A stretch of DNA of 32,500 nt from Acidobacteriota bacterium (GTDB lineage Bacteria; Acidobacteriota; Vicinamibacteria; Marinacidobacterales; Marinacidobacteraceae). Position 1 is the first letter of the stretch; each line of letters begins with the position of its first letter. The notes under the pieces are model-generated. The model did not search any database and was not told the origin of the DNA. It saw nothing but the letters and a program-made list of their open reading frames with translations. A program made the position numbers and the translations under genes. The DNA lies in the NCBI GenBank assembly GCA_022826195.1, contig JAJDVI010000018.1:1-32500 (forward strand), given 5' to 3'. Positions 1 through 7,322 of this stretch are shown in pieces.

Positions 1-172
1 TTGCCCGTTCGGATTCGGGACTGCCGGGCCGTTGAGGAAGTGGCCCCAGACGTGACCCCCGTTTTCGGGGATCGTGTATACTCGCCCGCAATAACAACGA
101 CTTACGAGGGGTCTGCGGCGGTCCTGCGGGCCGCGTGCCGGCTGAAGCCGGCGTTCCAAGCCGTTTGCGCGG
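1..172. other. Non-coding left edge beyond the solute-binding protein gene
   Basis: I see no convincing gene here. An open frame runs from base 1 to 258 on the plus strand, but it crosses the hairpin repeat at 115-163 and the 3' end of the solute-binding protein gene, and its translation has no recognisable domain. A small hairpin, CCCCG-TTTT-CGGGG at 57-70, could end transcription from either side but lacks a clear T-run. A TATACT at 77-82 resembles a -10 box on the plus strand, without a convincing -35 box and without a gene behind it. Confidence 0.5.
115..163 (+). repeat. Dispersed two-hairpin repeat, copy A (first hairpin decayed)
   Basis: The second hairpin, GCCGGC-TGAA-GCCGGC at 137-152, is followed by the tail GTTCCAAGCCG (153-163). 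The first hairpin is reduced to GCGGC (115-119) facing GCCGC (130-134). The unit from the hairpin through the tail is identical to the copy at 11573-11599. It lies just past the stop codon of the solute-binding protein gene, as other copies lie between genes. It resembles REP-type or other small dispersed palindromic elements; the family is not identified. Confidence 0.7.
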
Positions 173-1258
173 CTACGGGGTCCAGGCCTCGGCGCGTTCG
201 AGGAAGACCGAGGGGTTGGCCTGCCACTCGGCGTAGCCGATGTCCCGTTCGCCGGTGAGGTAGTCGAGCTTGTCGTCGAGGCAGGCGAGGAGCGTTTCCT
301 CGCCCTGGTCGAGGGCGAATCCGCCGAGTTCGACCTCCGTGTCGAGGGCGGTCACCGCGAAGAAGCCGTCGGAGGCCGCTTCCGCGACGCGGTTCGCGAT
401 CTCGTCGCCCGCCAGCGCGTCCACTCCCCGGGTGGCCAGCGCCAGCAGCTGCCCGGACCGGGGAGACTCGGCGCCGAAGAAGACGACCTGCGGATAGCCG
501 GGAGACGGCGGCTGGAGGTGACTGCGGCCGGCGAGGTTCGCGGACGACCCGCTGGCGGCGATGCGGAAGGCCTCAGTGCCGTCGGCGACGACGACTCCTT
601 CGGGGGTGGTGACGCTGGTTCCGGCAAGCAACACGCCGTCCTCGTCAACGAGTCCGACGATCCGCAGGAAACGCGACTCGCCGGTCGTTTCCACCGAGAC
701 GCCGACGCGGGCCTCGCTCGTCAGATCGCTGTAGTCGCGGAGGGTCGCGGCGTCGGCGCCGCGCACGAGGAGCGAGTGGCGGAACGTGATGTGTCCGGAG
801 GTGAACCGGACCGCGGGGGAGCCGGACTCGTCCAGGGTGCGTTCCTCCAGGACCGTGATACCGCCTCCCACCAGGTCGAACTCCGGCGTGGCCGGAAGCA
901 ACCAGATCCCCGGCCAGACATCGATGCCGCGGCGGTTGAAGGAGAGGCCGGCGCCGTCCATCGCTTCGAGCGCGCTCAGGAGATCGGCCTCGTAGCCAAC
1001 GTGCTCGTCGAAGGCCGGCGACGCCGGGTCGGGATCGCCGCGGTAACTGATCGGCTCGTAGGAAGCGAAGAAGCCGAACTCGAGGACGCGCCCTTCCTCG
1101 GCGCAGCGGATGGGCGGCGGCGCGGCCGGCGCGGGAGCCGGGTCGGGAGCCGTCGGCGAAGTCGACGGGCCGTCCGAACCTTCGTCGCACCCGGTACCGG
1201 CGACGCCGAGGACGAACGCGGCGGCCAGCAGCGGACGGTGGGCGCCGAACCGCGTCAT
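173..1258 (-). CDS. Lipoprotein solute-binding protein (SBP_bac_3/PheC-like fold)
   Basis: Predicted 361-residue periplasmic binding protein. The N-terminus has a short hydrophobic signal ending at a candidate lipidated cysteine, C24 (GTGC), followed by a Ser/Pro/Ala-rich linker to about residue 50. The mature part shows the type-2 periplasmic binding protein pattern: GYEADLLSALEAM near the first lobe and FDLVGGGITVLEERT, which matches the conserved region of polar amino-acid binding proteins and of PheC-type cyclohexadienyl dehydratases. No ABC permease or ATPase gene is nearby, so transport is not shown; a PheC-like enzyme or a sensor role are alternatives. The ATG at 1256-1258 overlaps the dapF stop (ATGA), which implies translational coupling and fixes the start. 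The fold assignment is good, the ligand unknown. Confidence 0.8.
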   Translation of the reverse strand: MTRFGAHRPLLAAAFVLGVAGTGCDEGSDGPSTSPTAPDPAPAPAAPPPIRCAEEGRVLEFGFFASYEPISYRGDPDPASPAFDEHVGYEADLLSALEAMDGAGLSFNRRGIDVWPGIWLLPATPEFDLVGGGITVLEERTLDESGSPAVRFTSGHITFRHSLLVRGADAATLRDYSDLTSEARVGVSVETTGESRFLRIVGLVDEDGVLLAGTSVTTPEGVVVADGTEAFRIAASGSSANLAGRSHLQPPSPGYPQVVFFGAESPRSGQLLALATRGVDALAGDEIANRVAEAASDGFFAVTALDTEVELGGFALDQGEETLLACLDDKLDYLTGERDIGYAEWQANPSVFLERAEAWTP

Positions 1259-2124
1259 CGGCCTTCGGGTTGTTCTGCCCGGCGGGCCGTGGACGCGGCG
1301 ACAAGGCCGAAGGCCCCCTCGAAGACCCGGGTCACCGGCCCTTCCATCAGAGGCGCCTCGCCGGCGCAGTCGATATGGATCAGGTCGCCGCTCGCCACCC
1401 GGACGGGAACGGCCGCTGGCCAACCGAGGCAGCGATGCGCCACCGTGACGACCGCCGTGGCCCCCGTCCCGCACGCGAGACACTCGGCCTCGACGCCGCG
1501 CTCGAAGGTGCGGAGCCGGATCTCGCCCGAACCTTCGTCCAGGGTGATGAAGTTGGCGTTGGCCCCGGCCGGGAAGGCCGCGTGGCGCCGGATCGCGCTG
1601 CCCCGGCGGTCCACGTCCACGACCGCGACGTCCGGGACGACTTCGATGGCGTGCGGAACGCCGACCTCCAGTGCGAACAGCTCGGCCTCGCCGCCGGGGA
1701 GGTCGGACAGCCGAAGGCGGCGGATCGGACTCGGCCGGGCCATCGCCACCCGCACCGTCGCCGCGGCGGCCGAACCGGACAGGATGTCCGCCCGCAGCAC
1801 TCCCGCCGGGGTCGCGATCCGCTGCGAGGTCCCGCCCGCTCCGATCTCCCGCGCGAAGACCGCGGCGCAGCGGGTCCCGTTGCCGCAGAGTTCTCCCTCG
1901 CTGCCGTCGGCGTTGAAGTACCGCATCACGTAGTCGCCATCCTGCCGCCCGTCGCGCTCGATCAGGATCAGGCCGTCGGCACCGATCCCGATCTTGCGGC
2001 GGCACGCCCGCCGGGCGAGGGGAGGCTTCTCCGCCTCTTCAATGGCGCCGCCGCGGTTGTCCGCGACGACGAAGTCGTTGCCGGCCCCCGACATCTTGAC
2101 GAAGCGGAGGGTGGAAACCGGCAT
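1255..2124 (-). CDS. dapF: Diaminopimelate epimerase
   Basis: Converts LL- to meso-diaminopimelate in lysine and peptidoglycan synthesis, in the cytoplasm, without a cofactor. The 289-residue length is normal. The N-terminal motif KMSGAGNDF (10-18) and both catalytic cysteines are present: C80 in GELCGNGTRC and C218 in CLACGTGATA, which correspond to the acid/base pair of known DapF enzymes. The gene starts 8 bases after the selD-fusion stop and its own stop overlaps the next ATG. It is therefore the middle gene of a three-gene operon. No other lysine-pathway gene is visible nearby. Confidence 0.97.
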   Translation of the reverse strand: MPVSTLRFVKMSGAGNDFVVADNRGGAIEEAEKPPLARRACRRKIGIGADGLILIERDGRQDGDYVMRYFNADGSEGELCGNGTRCAAVFAREIGAGGTSQRIATPAGVLRADILSGSAAAATVRVAMARPSPIRRLRLSDLPGGEAELFALEVGVPHAIEVVPDVAVVDVDRRGSAIRRHAAFPAGANANFITLDEGSGEIRLRTFERGVEAECLACGTGATAVVTVAHRCLGWPAAVPVRVASGDLIHIDCAGEAPLMEGPVTRVFEGAFGLVAASTARRAEQPEGR

Positions 2125-2132
2125 TCACGCGC

Positions 2133-4406
2133 TCACGCGCTCCGAATCGTAGCCACCGCGCCGTCGTCCGGGCGGGGAACCACGGTGCCGATCCGGACCG
2201 CCTCCACGTTGGCGTCCTGGAGCCGCCCCAGAAAGTCGGCGGCCCGCGCCTCCGGCACCCCGGCGAGAAAACCGCCCGCGGTCTGCGGATCGAAGAGCAA
2301 CTCGAGAAGGGGATGCCGCGAAGCCTCCGCCTCGATCCGGATCGCCTTCGCGATCTTGCGGTTCGCCTCGTGGGCGGTGCTGCGGAGGCCGGAGCCGAGG
2401 AGCTCCTCGGCGCCGGGCAGCGCCGGGAGCGCCGACACGCCCAGCTCGGCCGACACGGCGCTGGCCCGCAGCATCTCGGCGAGATGGTTCATGAGGCCGA
2501 AGCCGGTCACGTCCGTCGCCGCCCGGAGGCCCGCCGCCACCGCCGCCCGGGCCGTCTTTTCGTTGGGACACACCATCTGGGCGGTGGCCGCCTGGAGCCA
2601 CTCACCGCGACCCTGGCCGAGCATGACGCCGCGCAGCACCACGCCGCTGCCGAGCCGCTTGGTCAGGTAGAGGCCGTCGCCGGCCTCGAGGCCGTCCAGG
2701 GTCAGCAGGCGATCCCCGATCGGATGCCCTTCCACCGAGAACCCGACCGTCAACTCGGGACCGACCGTGGTGTGGCCGCCCAGCAACGCAACCCCGCACT
2801 CGTCGAGCAGCGAGCGGGCGCCCGCGAGGAGCTGGTAGAGCGTCTCCGCGCCGGCTTCGGGGGTCTCGTCCTCGGGAAGGTTCACGAGCGCCATCGCGTA
2901 GCGCGGGGCGGCGCCGGTGGCGAAGAGGTCCGAGAGGGCGTTCGCCGCGGCGACCTTGCCGTTCAGCCAGTGGTCGCCGCTGAACGCCTTGAACCAGTCC
3001 ACGCTGGAGACGACCACGTCCCCGCCCGGGGTGGCGAAGGCGGCGGCGTCGTCGGACTGGTCGAGCCCGAGGCGAACGCTCCCGCCGGTCCCGCCGGCGC
3101 CGGCTCCGAGTTCGTCGCGCAACCGCCCGAGCGCCCGGTCGAGGGTGGTCTGTCCGGCCTTCGCCGCGCAACCGCCGCAGACCATCGCTTCCATCGCGGT
3201 CCGGTCCATCCGGGAGAACTCGACGGTGGTCCCGCCACCGTCGTCGAGCACCTGGAACTTCCGCATGAACTTCCGGTCGATGCGGTCCTTGAGGTCCATC
3301 ACCCAGCGGCCCTCGAAGGACGTTCCCCACTTCGCCCCGAGCGCGCTGCCGTCCCCGAGGTTCAGGAGGGTGAGGAAATCGGGCTGCGGCCGGTAGCGCC
3401 GCAGCGGGCGGCCGGCGACCGCCCGCCGCAGGTTGTCGGCGATGAACGGCCCCTGCCGCACCGCGTACACCCCCGCCTTCGGGGTCGCCGGCCAGTCCTC
3501 GAGGGTCGCGCAGTCGCCCACCGCGAAGATCCGGTCGTCGCCCAGGGTCTGGAGCGTCGGGCGGGTGAGCACGAAGCCGTGCTCGTCGAGGGGCAGCCTC
3601 GAGTCGCGAAAGACGTCCAGGCTGCCGGCTCCCACGGCCCAGATGAGGGAGTCGGCAGGGACGACCTCACCGCTATCGAGCCGGACCCCTCCGTCCTCGG
3701 CAGCCGCGACCCAGACGCCCGTGCGGATCGAGATTCCCCGGGCGGCGGCATGCCGCCGCGCCCGGACCGCCAGCGAGGGCGGGAATCCCGGGAGGATCTC
3801 GGAAAGCGCCTGGAGCAGCGTGATCCGGAGCGGGCGCTCGATCCCCGCCCGGCGCGCCGCCGCCAGCAGCCGCTCGCGGACGGTGAACGCCAGCTCGATG
3901 CCGCCGGCGCCGCCCCCGGCGACCACCACCTCGAACGGCCGCTCCGCGGCATGGGCAAGAAACGATGCCGAGAGCGTTCCGATCTCCCGCACCAGGCGGG
4001 AGATCGGCCGGGTGGCGCGGGCCCGCTCCCGGACGCCCGGGAGGTCGAGTCCGGCCACGGTGCTGCCGATGTCGAAGGAGACGAGGTCGTAGGCGAGCGG
4101 AGCGCGCCCCGCAAGCCGGATCCGCCGCTCCGGCCGGTCCACTCCCACGGCAGGCGTGAGGACGACTTCGGCGCCGGCGAGCCGGGCGAGCGGGACCACG
4201 TCGATCTCGAGTTCCGAGGCCCGGTACTGCCCGGCGACGAACCCGGGCACCATCCCGGAATAGACGGCGACCGGCGTGTCGAGCACCACCGTCACCCGCG
4301 CCTCGGGCCACGGGCGCATCATCATCCGGCGGAGGACCTGGACGTGCGAATGGCCCCCGCCCACCAGGACGACGTGGGGGCGCTGGCGCGCCGGTTCGCG
4401 GATCAT
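2133..4406 (-). CDS. selD: Fused NDH-2-like flavoprotein / selenide, water dikinase
   Basis: A 757-residue two-domain protein. Residues 11-385 form a pyridine-nucleotide:disulfide oxidoreductase/NDH-2-like flavoprotein: FAD-binding VVLVGGGHSHV near 12-22, a second dinucleotide site VVVAGGGAGGIE near 160-171, and FAD-contact IFAVGDCA at 293-300. Residues 405-757 are SelD, which makes selenophosphate from selenide and ATP; the active-site segment is C410-G-G-C413-A-A-K416, where C413 and K416 align with Cys17 and Lys20 of E. coli SelD. Such fusions are known in cyanobacteria and other bacteria. I chose MIREPARQ at 4406 because the FAD fold begins 10 residues later; an upstream ATG at 4538 would add 44 low-complexity residues and overlap the divergent gene. 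No selA/selB, SelU or tRNA-Sec gene is visible, so the selenium use served is unknown. Confidence 0.93.
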   Translation of the reverse strand: MIREPARQRPHVVLVGGGHSHVQVLRRMMMRPWPEARVTVVLDTPVAVYSGMVPGFVAGQYRASELEIDVVPLARLAGAEVVLTPAVGVDRPERRIRLAGRAPLAYDLVSFDIGSTVAGLDLPGVRERARATRPISRLVREIGTLSASFLAHAAERPFEVVVAGGGAGGIELAFTVRERLLAAARRAGIERPLRITLLQALSEILPGFPPSLAVRARRHAAARGISIRTGVWVAAAEDGGVRLDSGEVVPADSLIWAVGAGSLDVFRDSRLPLDEHGFVLTRPTLQTLGDDRIFAVGDCATLEDWPATPKAGVYAVRQGPFIADNLRRAVAGRPLRRYRPQPDFLTLLNLGDGSALGAKWGTSFEGRWVMDLKDRIDRKFMRKFQVLDDGGGTTVEFSRMDRTAMEAMVCGGCAAKAGQTTLDRALGRLRDELGAGAGGTGGSVRLGLDQSDDAAAFATPGGDVVVSSVDWFKAFSGDHWLNGKVAAANALSDLFATGAAPRYAMALVNLPEDETPEAGAETLYQLLAGARSLLDECGVALLGGHTTVGPELTVGFSVEGHPIGDRLLTLDGLEAGDGLYLTKRLGSGVVLRGVMLGQGRGEWLQAATAQMVCPNEKTARAAVAAGLRAATDVTGFGLMNHLAEMLRASAVSAELGVSALPALPGAEELLGSGLRSTAHEANRKIAKAIRIEAEASRHPLLELLFDPQTAGGFLAGVPEARAADFLGRLQDANVEAVRIGTVVPRPDDGAVATIRSA

Positions 4407-4536
4407 GGGAGGGAGCGCAGCCGGCAGAGTATCCGCAGGCCGCTGCCGGCCGATCCCGGCCATACAATCGGGAGTCCGGCCACTCGCGGAAAGAACGGCC
4501 TCGGCGCCGTTTCCCGCCGCCGGGAGGAGACGATCC
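4407..4536. promoter_or_regulatory. Divergent intergenic region, candidate promoters
   Basis: This gap separates the minus-strand selD operon from the plus-strand serine-hydrolase/PQQ operon, so both promoters should be here. TACAAT at 4463-4468 is a plausible plus-strand -10 box. AGTATC at 4428-4433 reads GATACT on the minus strand. No good -35 box accompanies either. A strong ribosome-binding site, GGGAGGAGA (4522-4530), precedes the ATG at 4537. Confidence 0.4.
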
Positions 4537-6141
4537 ATGACTCACCAGTTGACGAATCTGCGGCGGCGTCCCGCGCTCCCGCTCCTCGCCGCACTTCTGC
4601 TCGCGTTCGCCTTCGGCTGCGCGGGGGGCGGGGAGGAACCGTTCATGGAACAGCCGTGCACGGATGAGATGAGCCTCAACGAGTGTCTCGTCTTCCGTTC
4701 GGCCCAGTACGAACTCGACACCGAGCGCGAGCACCCGCCGCGCGGCTTCCTCGATCCCGACGTGTTCATCGAGCACGAGGCGTCCGGCTTCGCCAAGGTG
4801 CTCTGCTCGGCGGTCTTCCTGACCGGGCTCGATTTCGAGGCCGCCCAGCACCAGATCGGCGGCTTCACCTCGCGCTACCGGTACCGCGACCGGCTCCCCG
4901 GACGCGAGATCGACATGGACAACGGACGGGTCCACATCACGACGGACACCGGCGTGACGAGGACCGCGGTCCACCACGGCGACCAGGGTTGCGTCACCCT
5001 GCCGATCGGCGAGGACGCCCCCTTCTACGAGACCGTGCCGGTGACCTCCACCGTGAACCAGGACGACCCCTGGCCGATGGGCGACGTGCTTCCGGACGAG
5101 CCGCTGCCGGAAGACGTGGACGCGGAGAAACTCGAAGCCGCCGTGGACGCGGCCTTCGAGGAGGGCGCCATGACGCTCGCTTTCGTGGTCCTTCACCGCG
5201 GCCGGCTGGTGGCGGAGCGCTACCGCGAGGAGGACGGGATCACCAAGGACACCCCGCTCGAGAGCTGGTCCATGAACAAGAGCCTGTCCGCGACCCTGCT
5301 CGGGATCCTGATCACCCAGGGCGACTACACCCTCGACCAGCTCGCTCCGATCGACGCCTGGCACCAGGACCCGGACGACGTGCGCGGCACGATCCGGATC
5401 CAGGACATCCTGCAGATGTCCAGCGGACTTCGCTGCCTCAACGCCGGAGATCCCGAGTGGGACGAGGCGACGATGGGCTATCCGGACCACCTCTACCTCT
5501 ACACCAGCACCGTGGATTCCCACCTCTGGGCGACCCAGCGGGCGCCGCAGTGGGCGCCCAACACCGTCGGGCGCTACCGCAACTGCGACCCGATCCTCAC
5601 GAACCACATCGTGCGACTCGGGGTCGAGGCCCGCGGCGAGAACTACCACCAGTTCCCGCAGAAGCATCTCTTCGACCCGATCGGCGCCAACCGGTTCGTC
5701 GCCGAGGCCGACCCCTACGGCAACTTCCTGCTGAACGGCTACGGCTTCGGCAGCGGACGGGCCTGGGCCCGGCTCGGCCAGCTCTATCTGGACGGCGGGA
5801 TGGCCCCGAACGGCGAACGGGTGCTCTCCGAGGAGTTCGTCGAGTTCGCGACGTCGGTGGCGCCCTCCTGGGAGGCTGACGGACGGCCCATCTACGGCGG
5901 CCTGATCTGGATCAACAACCCGCCGCGCGGCGGCGAGAAGCGCTTCCCCGCGCTCCCCAACAGCACGTTCAGTTTTGCCGGGGCCGGCGGCCAGAGCACG
6001 ATCATCGTCCCCGAGCACGAGATGGTGATCGCGCGGCTCGGGCTCTACGAGGGCTCGCTCGACGGGAGCGCCAACCGGGCGCTCCAGAACGCGCTGGGGA
6101 TGCTGGTCGAGGCGATCCCCCGGGCCGACGCGGCAAACTGA
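4537..6141 (+). CDS. Lipoprotein serine hydrolase, class C beta-lactamase family
   Basis: A 534-residue protein of the beta-lactamase/DD-peptidase (serine-type) family. An N-terminal hydrophobic segment ends at a lipobox-like AFGC (C28), so it is probably anchored in a membrane facing the periplasm. The catalytic motifs are visible: S245-M-N-K248 (SxxK nucleophile motif), Y347-R-N349 (YxN) and G482-A-G-G-Q486 in the position of the KTG-like third motif. About 190 residues of unassigned N-terminal sequence precede the hydrolase domain. Class C-like hydrolases cover esterases, D-aminopeptidases and amidases, so true beta-lactamase activity should not be assumed. It is the first gene of a five-gene plus-strand operon; the next start is only 5 bases after its stop. 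Confidence 0.88.
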   Translation: MTHQLTNLRRRPALPLLAALLLAFAFGCAGGGEEPFMEQPCTDEMSLNECLVFRSAQYELDTEREHPPRGFLDPDVFIEHEASGFAKVLCSAVFLTGLDFEAAQHQIGGFTSRYRYRDRLPGREIDMDNGRVHITTDTGVTRTAVHHGDQGCVTLPIGEDAPFYETVPVTSTVNQDDPWPMGDVLPDEPLPEDVDAEKLEAAVDAAFEEGAMTLAFVVLHRGRLVAERYREEDGITKDTPLESWSMNKSLSATLLGILITQGDYTLDQLAPIDAWHQDPDDVRGTIRIQDILQMSSGLRCLNAGDPEWDEATMGYPDHLYLYTSTVDSHLWATQRAPQWAPNTVGRYRNCDPILTNHIVRLGVEARGENYHQFPQKHLFDPIGANRFVAEADPYGNFLLNGYGFGSGRAWARLGQLYLDGGMAPNGERVLSEEFVEFATSVAPSWEADGRPIYGGLIWINNPPRGGEKRFPALPNSTFSFAGAGGQSTIIVPEHEMVIARLGLYEGSLDGSANRALQNALGMLVEAIPRADAAN

Positions 6142-6146
6142 CCCCC

Positions 6147-7322
6147 ATGCGCACACACCCCGTTCGGCTGGCGGTTGCCGGCCTCTCCCTGATCATGCTC
6201 GCTGGCTTCGGATGTTCCGGGGCCGGTCCCGGGACTTCGGGCGACGGAGTCGCCGAGGCGCAGGGCGGGCCGCCGGCGCTCCCGCTGGAGCGGCTCTCGC
6301 TGCCGCCCGGTTTCGAGATCGCCGTCTGGGGCCGGGTGCCCGGCGCCCGCTCGCTGACCCGGGGTGAGAACGGCACGATCTTCGTGGGGACCCGCGAAGC
6401 GTCCGGCGGGGTGTACGCGCTGCGCGACAACGACGGCGACGGGAAGGCCGACGAGCTTCACACCCTCGCCGAGGACCTCTTCATGCCCAACGGGGTGGCG
6501 ATGCGCGGCGGCGACCTCTTCGTGGCCGAGGTGAACCGGATCCTGCGGTTCGACGGCATCGAATCGCGGCTCTCCGATCCCGGCAAGCCGGTGGTGGTGA
6601 CCGACGACCTCCCCGACATGCGCCACCACGGCTGGAAGTTCATCGATTTCGGACCGGACGGGATGCTCTACGTCCCGGTGGGGGCGCCCTGCAACCGCTG
6701 CGCCTCGGAGGACCCGCTCTTCGCCTCCATCGCCCGGATGCAGCCCGACGGAACGGGACTGGAGGTCGCCGCGCTCGGGGTGCGGATGTCGGTCGGGTTC
6801 GACTGGCACCCGGAGACAGGGCAGATGTGGTTCACCGACAACAACCCGGACTGGCTCGGGGACGACAACCCGCCCGGCGAGATGAACATCCTCACCGAAG
6901 CCGGGCAGCACTTCGGCTACCCCTACTGCCACGCCGGGGACGTGAGCGATCCCTGGTACGGCCGGTACCGGTCCTGCGACGAGTTCGAGCCGCCGACCCA
7001 GAAGCTCGGTCCCCACGTCGCCGCGATCGGGATGGCCTTCTACCGGGGCGACCAGTTTCCCGAGGAGTACCGCAACCAGGCGATCGTCGCCGAGCACGGC
7101 TCCTGGAACCGGACCGAACGCATCGGCTACCGCCTGACCCTCGTGCGGAACGAGGGCGGGGTAGCGACCGCATACGAGGACTTCGTCACCGGCTGGATCG
7201 GCGAACCCGAGGAGCGCGCCTGGGGCCGCCCCGTCGACGTCCTCGAGCTGCCCGGCGGCGACATCCTGGTCTCCGACGACCGCGCCGGGGCGATCTACCG
7301 GATTTGGTACTCGGGAGACTGA
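6147..7322 (+). CDS. PQQ-dependent sugar dehydrogenase-like protein (sorbosone/glucose type)
   Basis: A 391-residue exported beta-propeller of the glucose/sorbosone dehydrogenase family. The N-terminus has a hydrophobic signal and a possible lipid-attachment cysteine at C23 (GFGC; not a perfect lipobox). Repeated blade motifs are seen: FEIAVWGRVPGARSL, YVPVGAPCNRC, MWFTDNNPDWLGDD and VAEHGSWNR. The APCNRC cysteine pair and NPDWLGDDNPP are typical of sorbosone-dehydrogenase-like members. Members oxidise sugars or aldehydes in the periplasm using PQQ. No pqq biosynthesis genes are in view. It lies 5 bases after the serine hydrolase and overlaps the start of the second PQQ enzyme, so the three are probably co-expressed. 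Substrate unknown. Confidence 0.87.
   Translation: MRTHPVRLAVAGLSLIMLAGFGCSGAGPGTSGDGVAEAQGGPPALPLERLSLPPGFEIAVWGRVPGARSLTRGENGTIFVGTREASGGVYALRDNDGDGKADELHTLAEDLFMPNGVAMRGGDLFVAEVNRILRFDGIESRLSDPGKPVVVTDDLPDMRHHGWKFIDFGPDGMLYVPVGAPCNRCASEDPLFASIARMQPDGTGLEVAALGVRMSVGFDWHPETGQMWFTDNNPDWLGDDNPPGEMNILTEAGQHFGYPYCHAGDVSDPWYGRYRSCDEFEPPTQKLGPHVAAIGMAFYRGDQFPEEYRNQAIVAEHGSWNRTERIGYRLTLVRNEGGVATAYEDFVTGWIGEPEERAWGRPVDVLELPGGDILVSDDRAGAIYRIWYSGD

Noticed and set aside
1-258. Open frame of 85 residues at the left edge
   Set aside because: It crosses the hairpin repeat and the end of the solute-binding protein gene, and its translation has no family features.
4537-6141. Antibiotic-resistance beta-lactamase
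   Set aside because: The class C-like hydrolase family is broad. The protein has a long extra N-terminal part and a non-KTG third motif, and lies in a catabolic operon.
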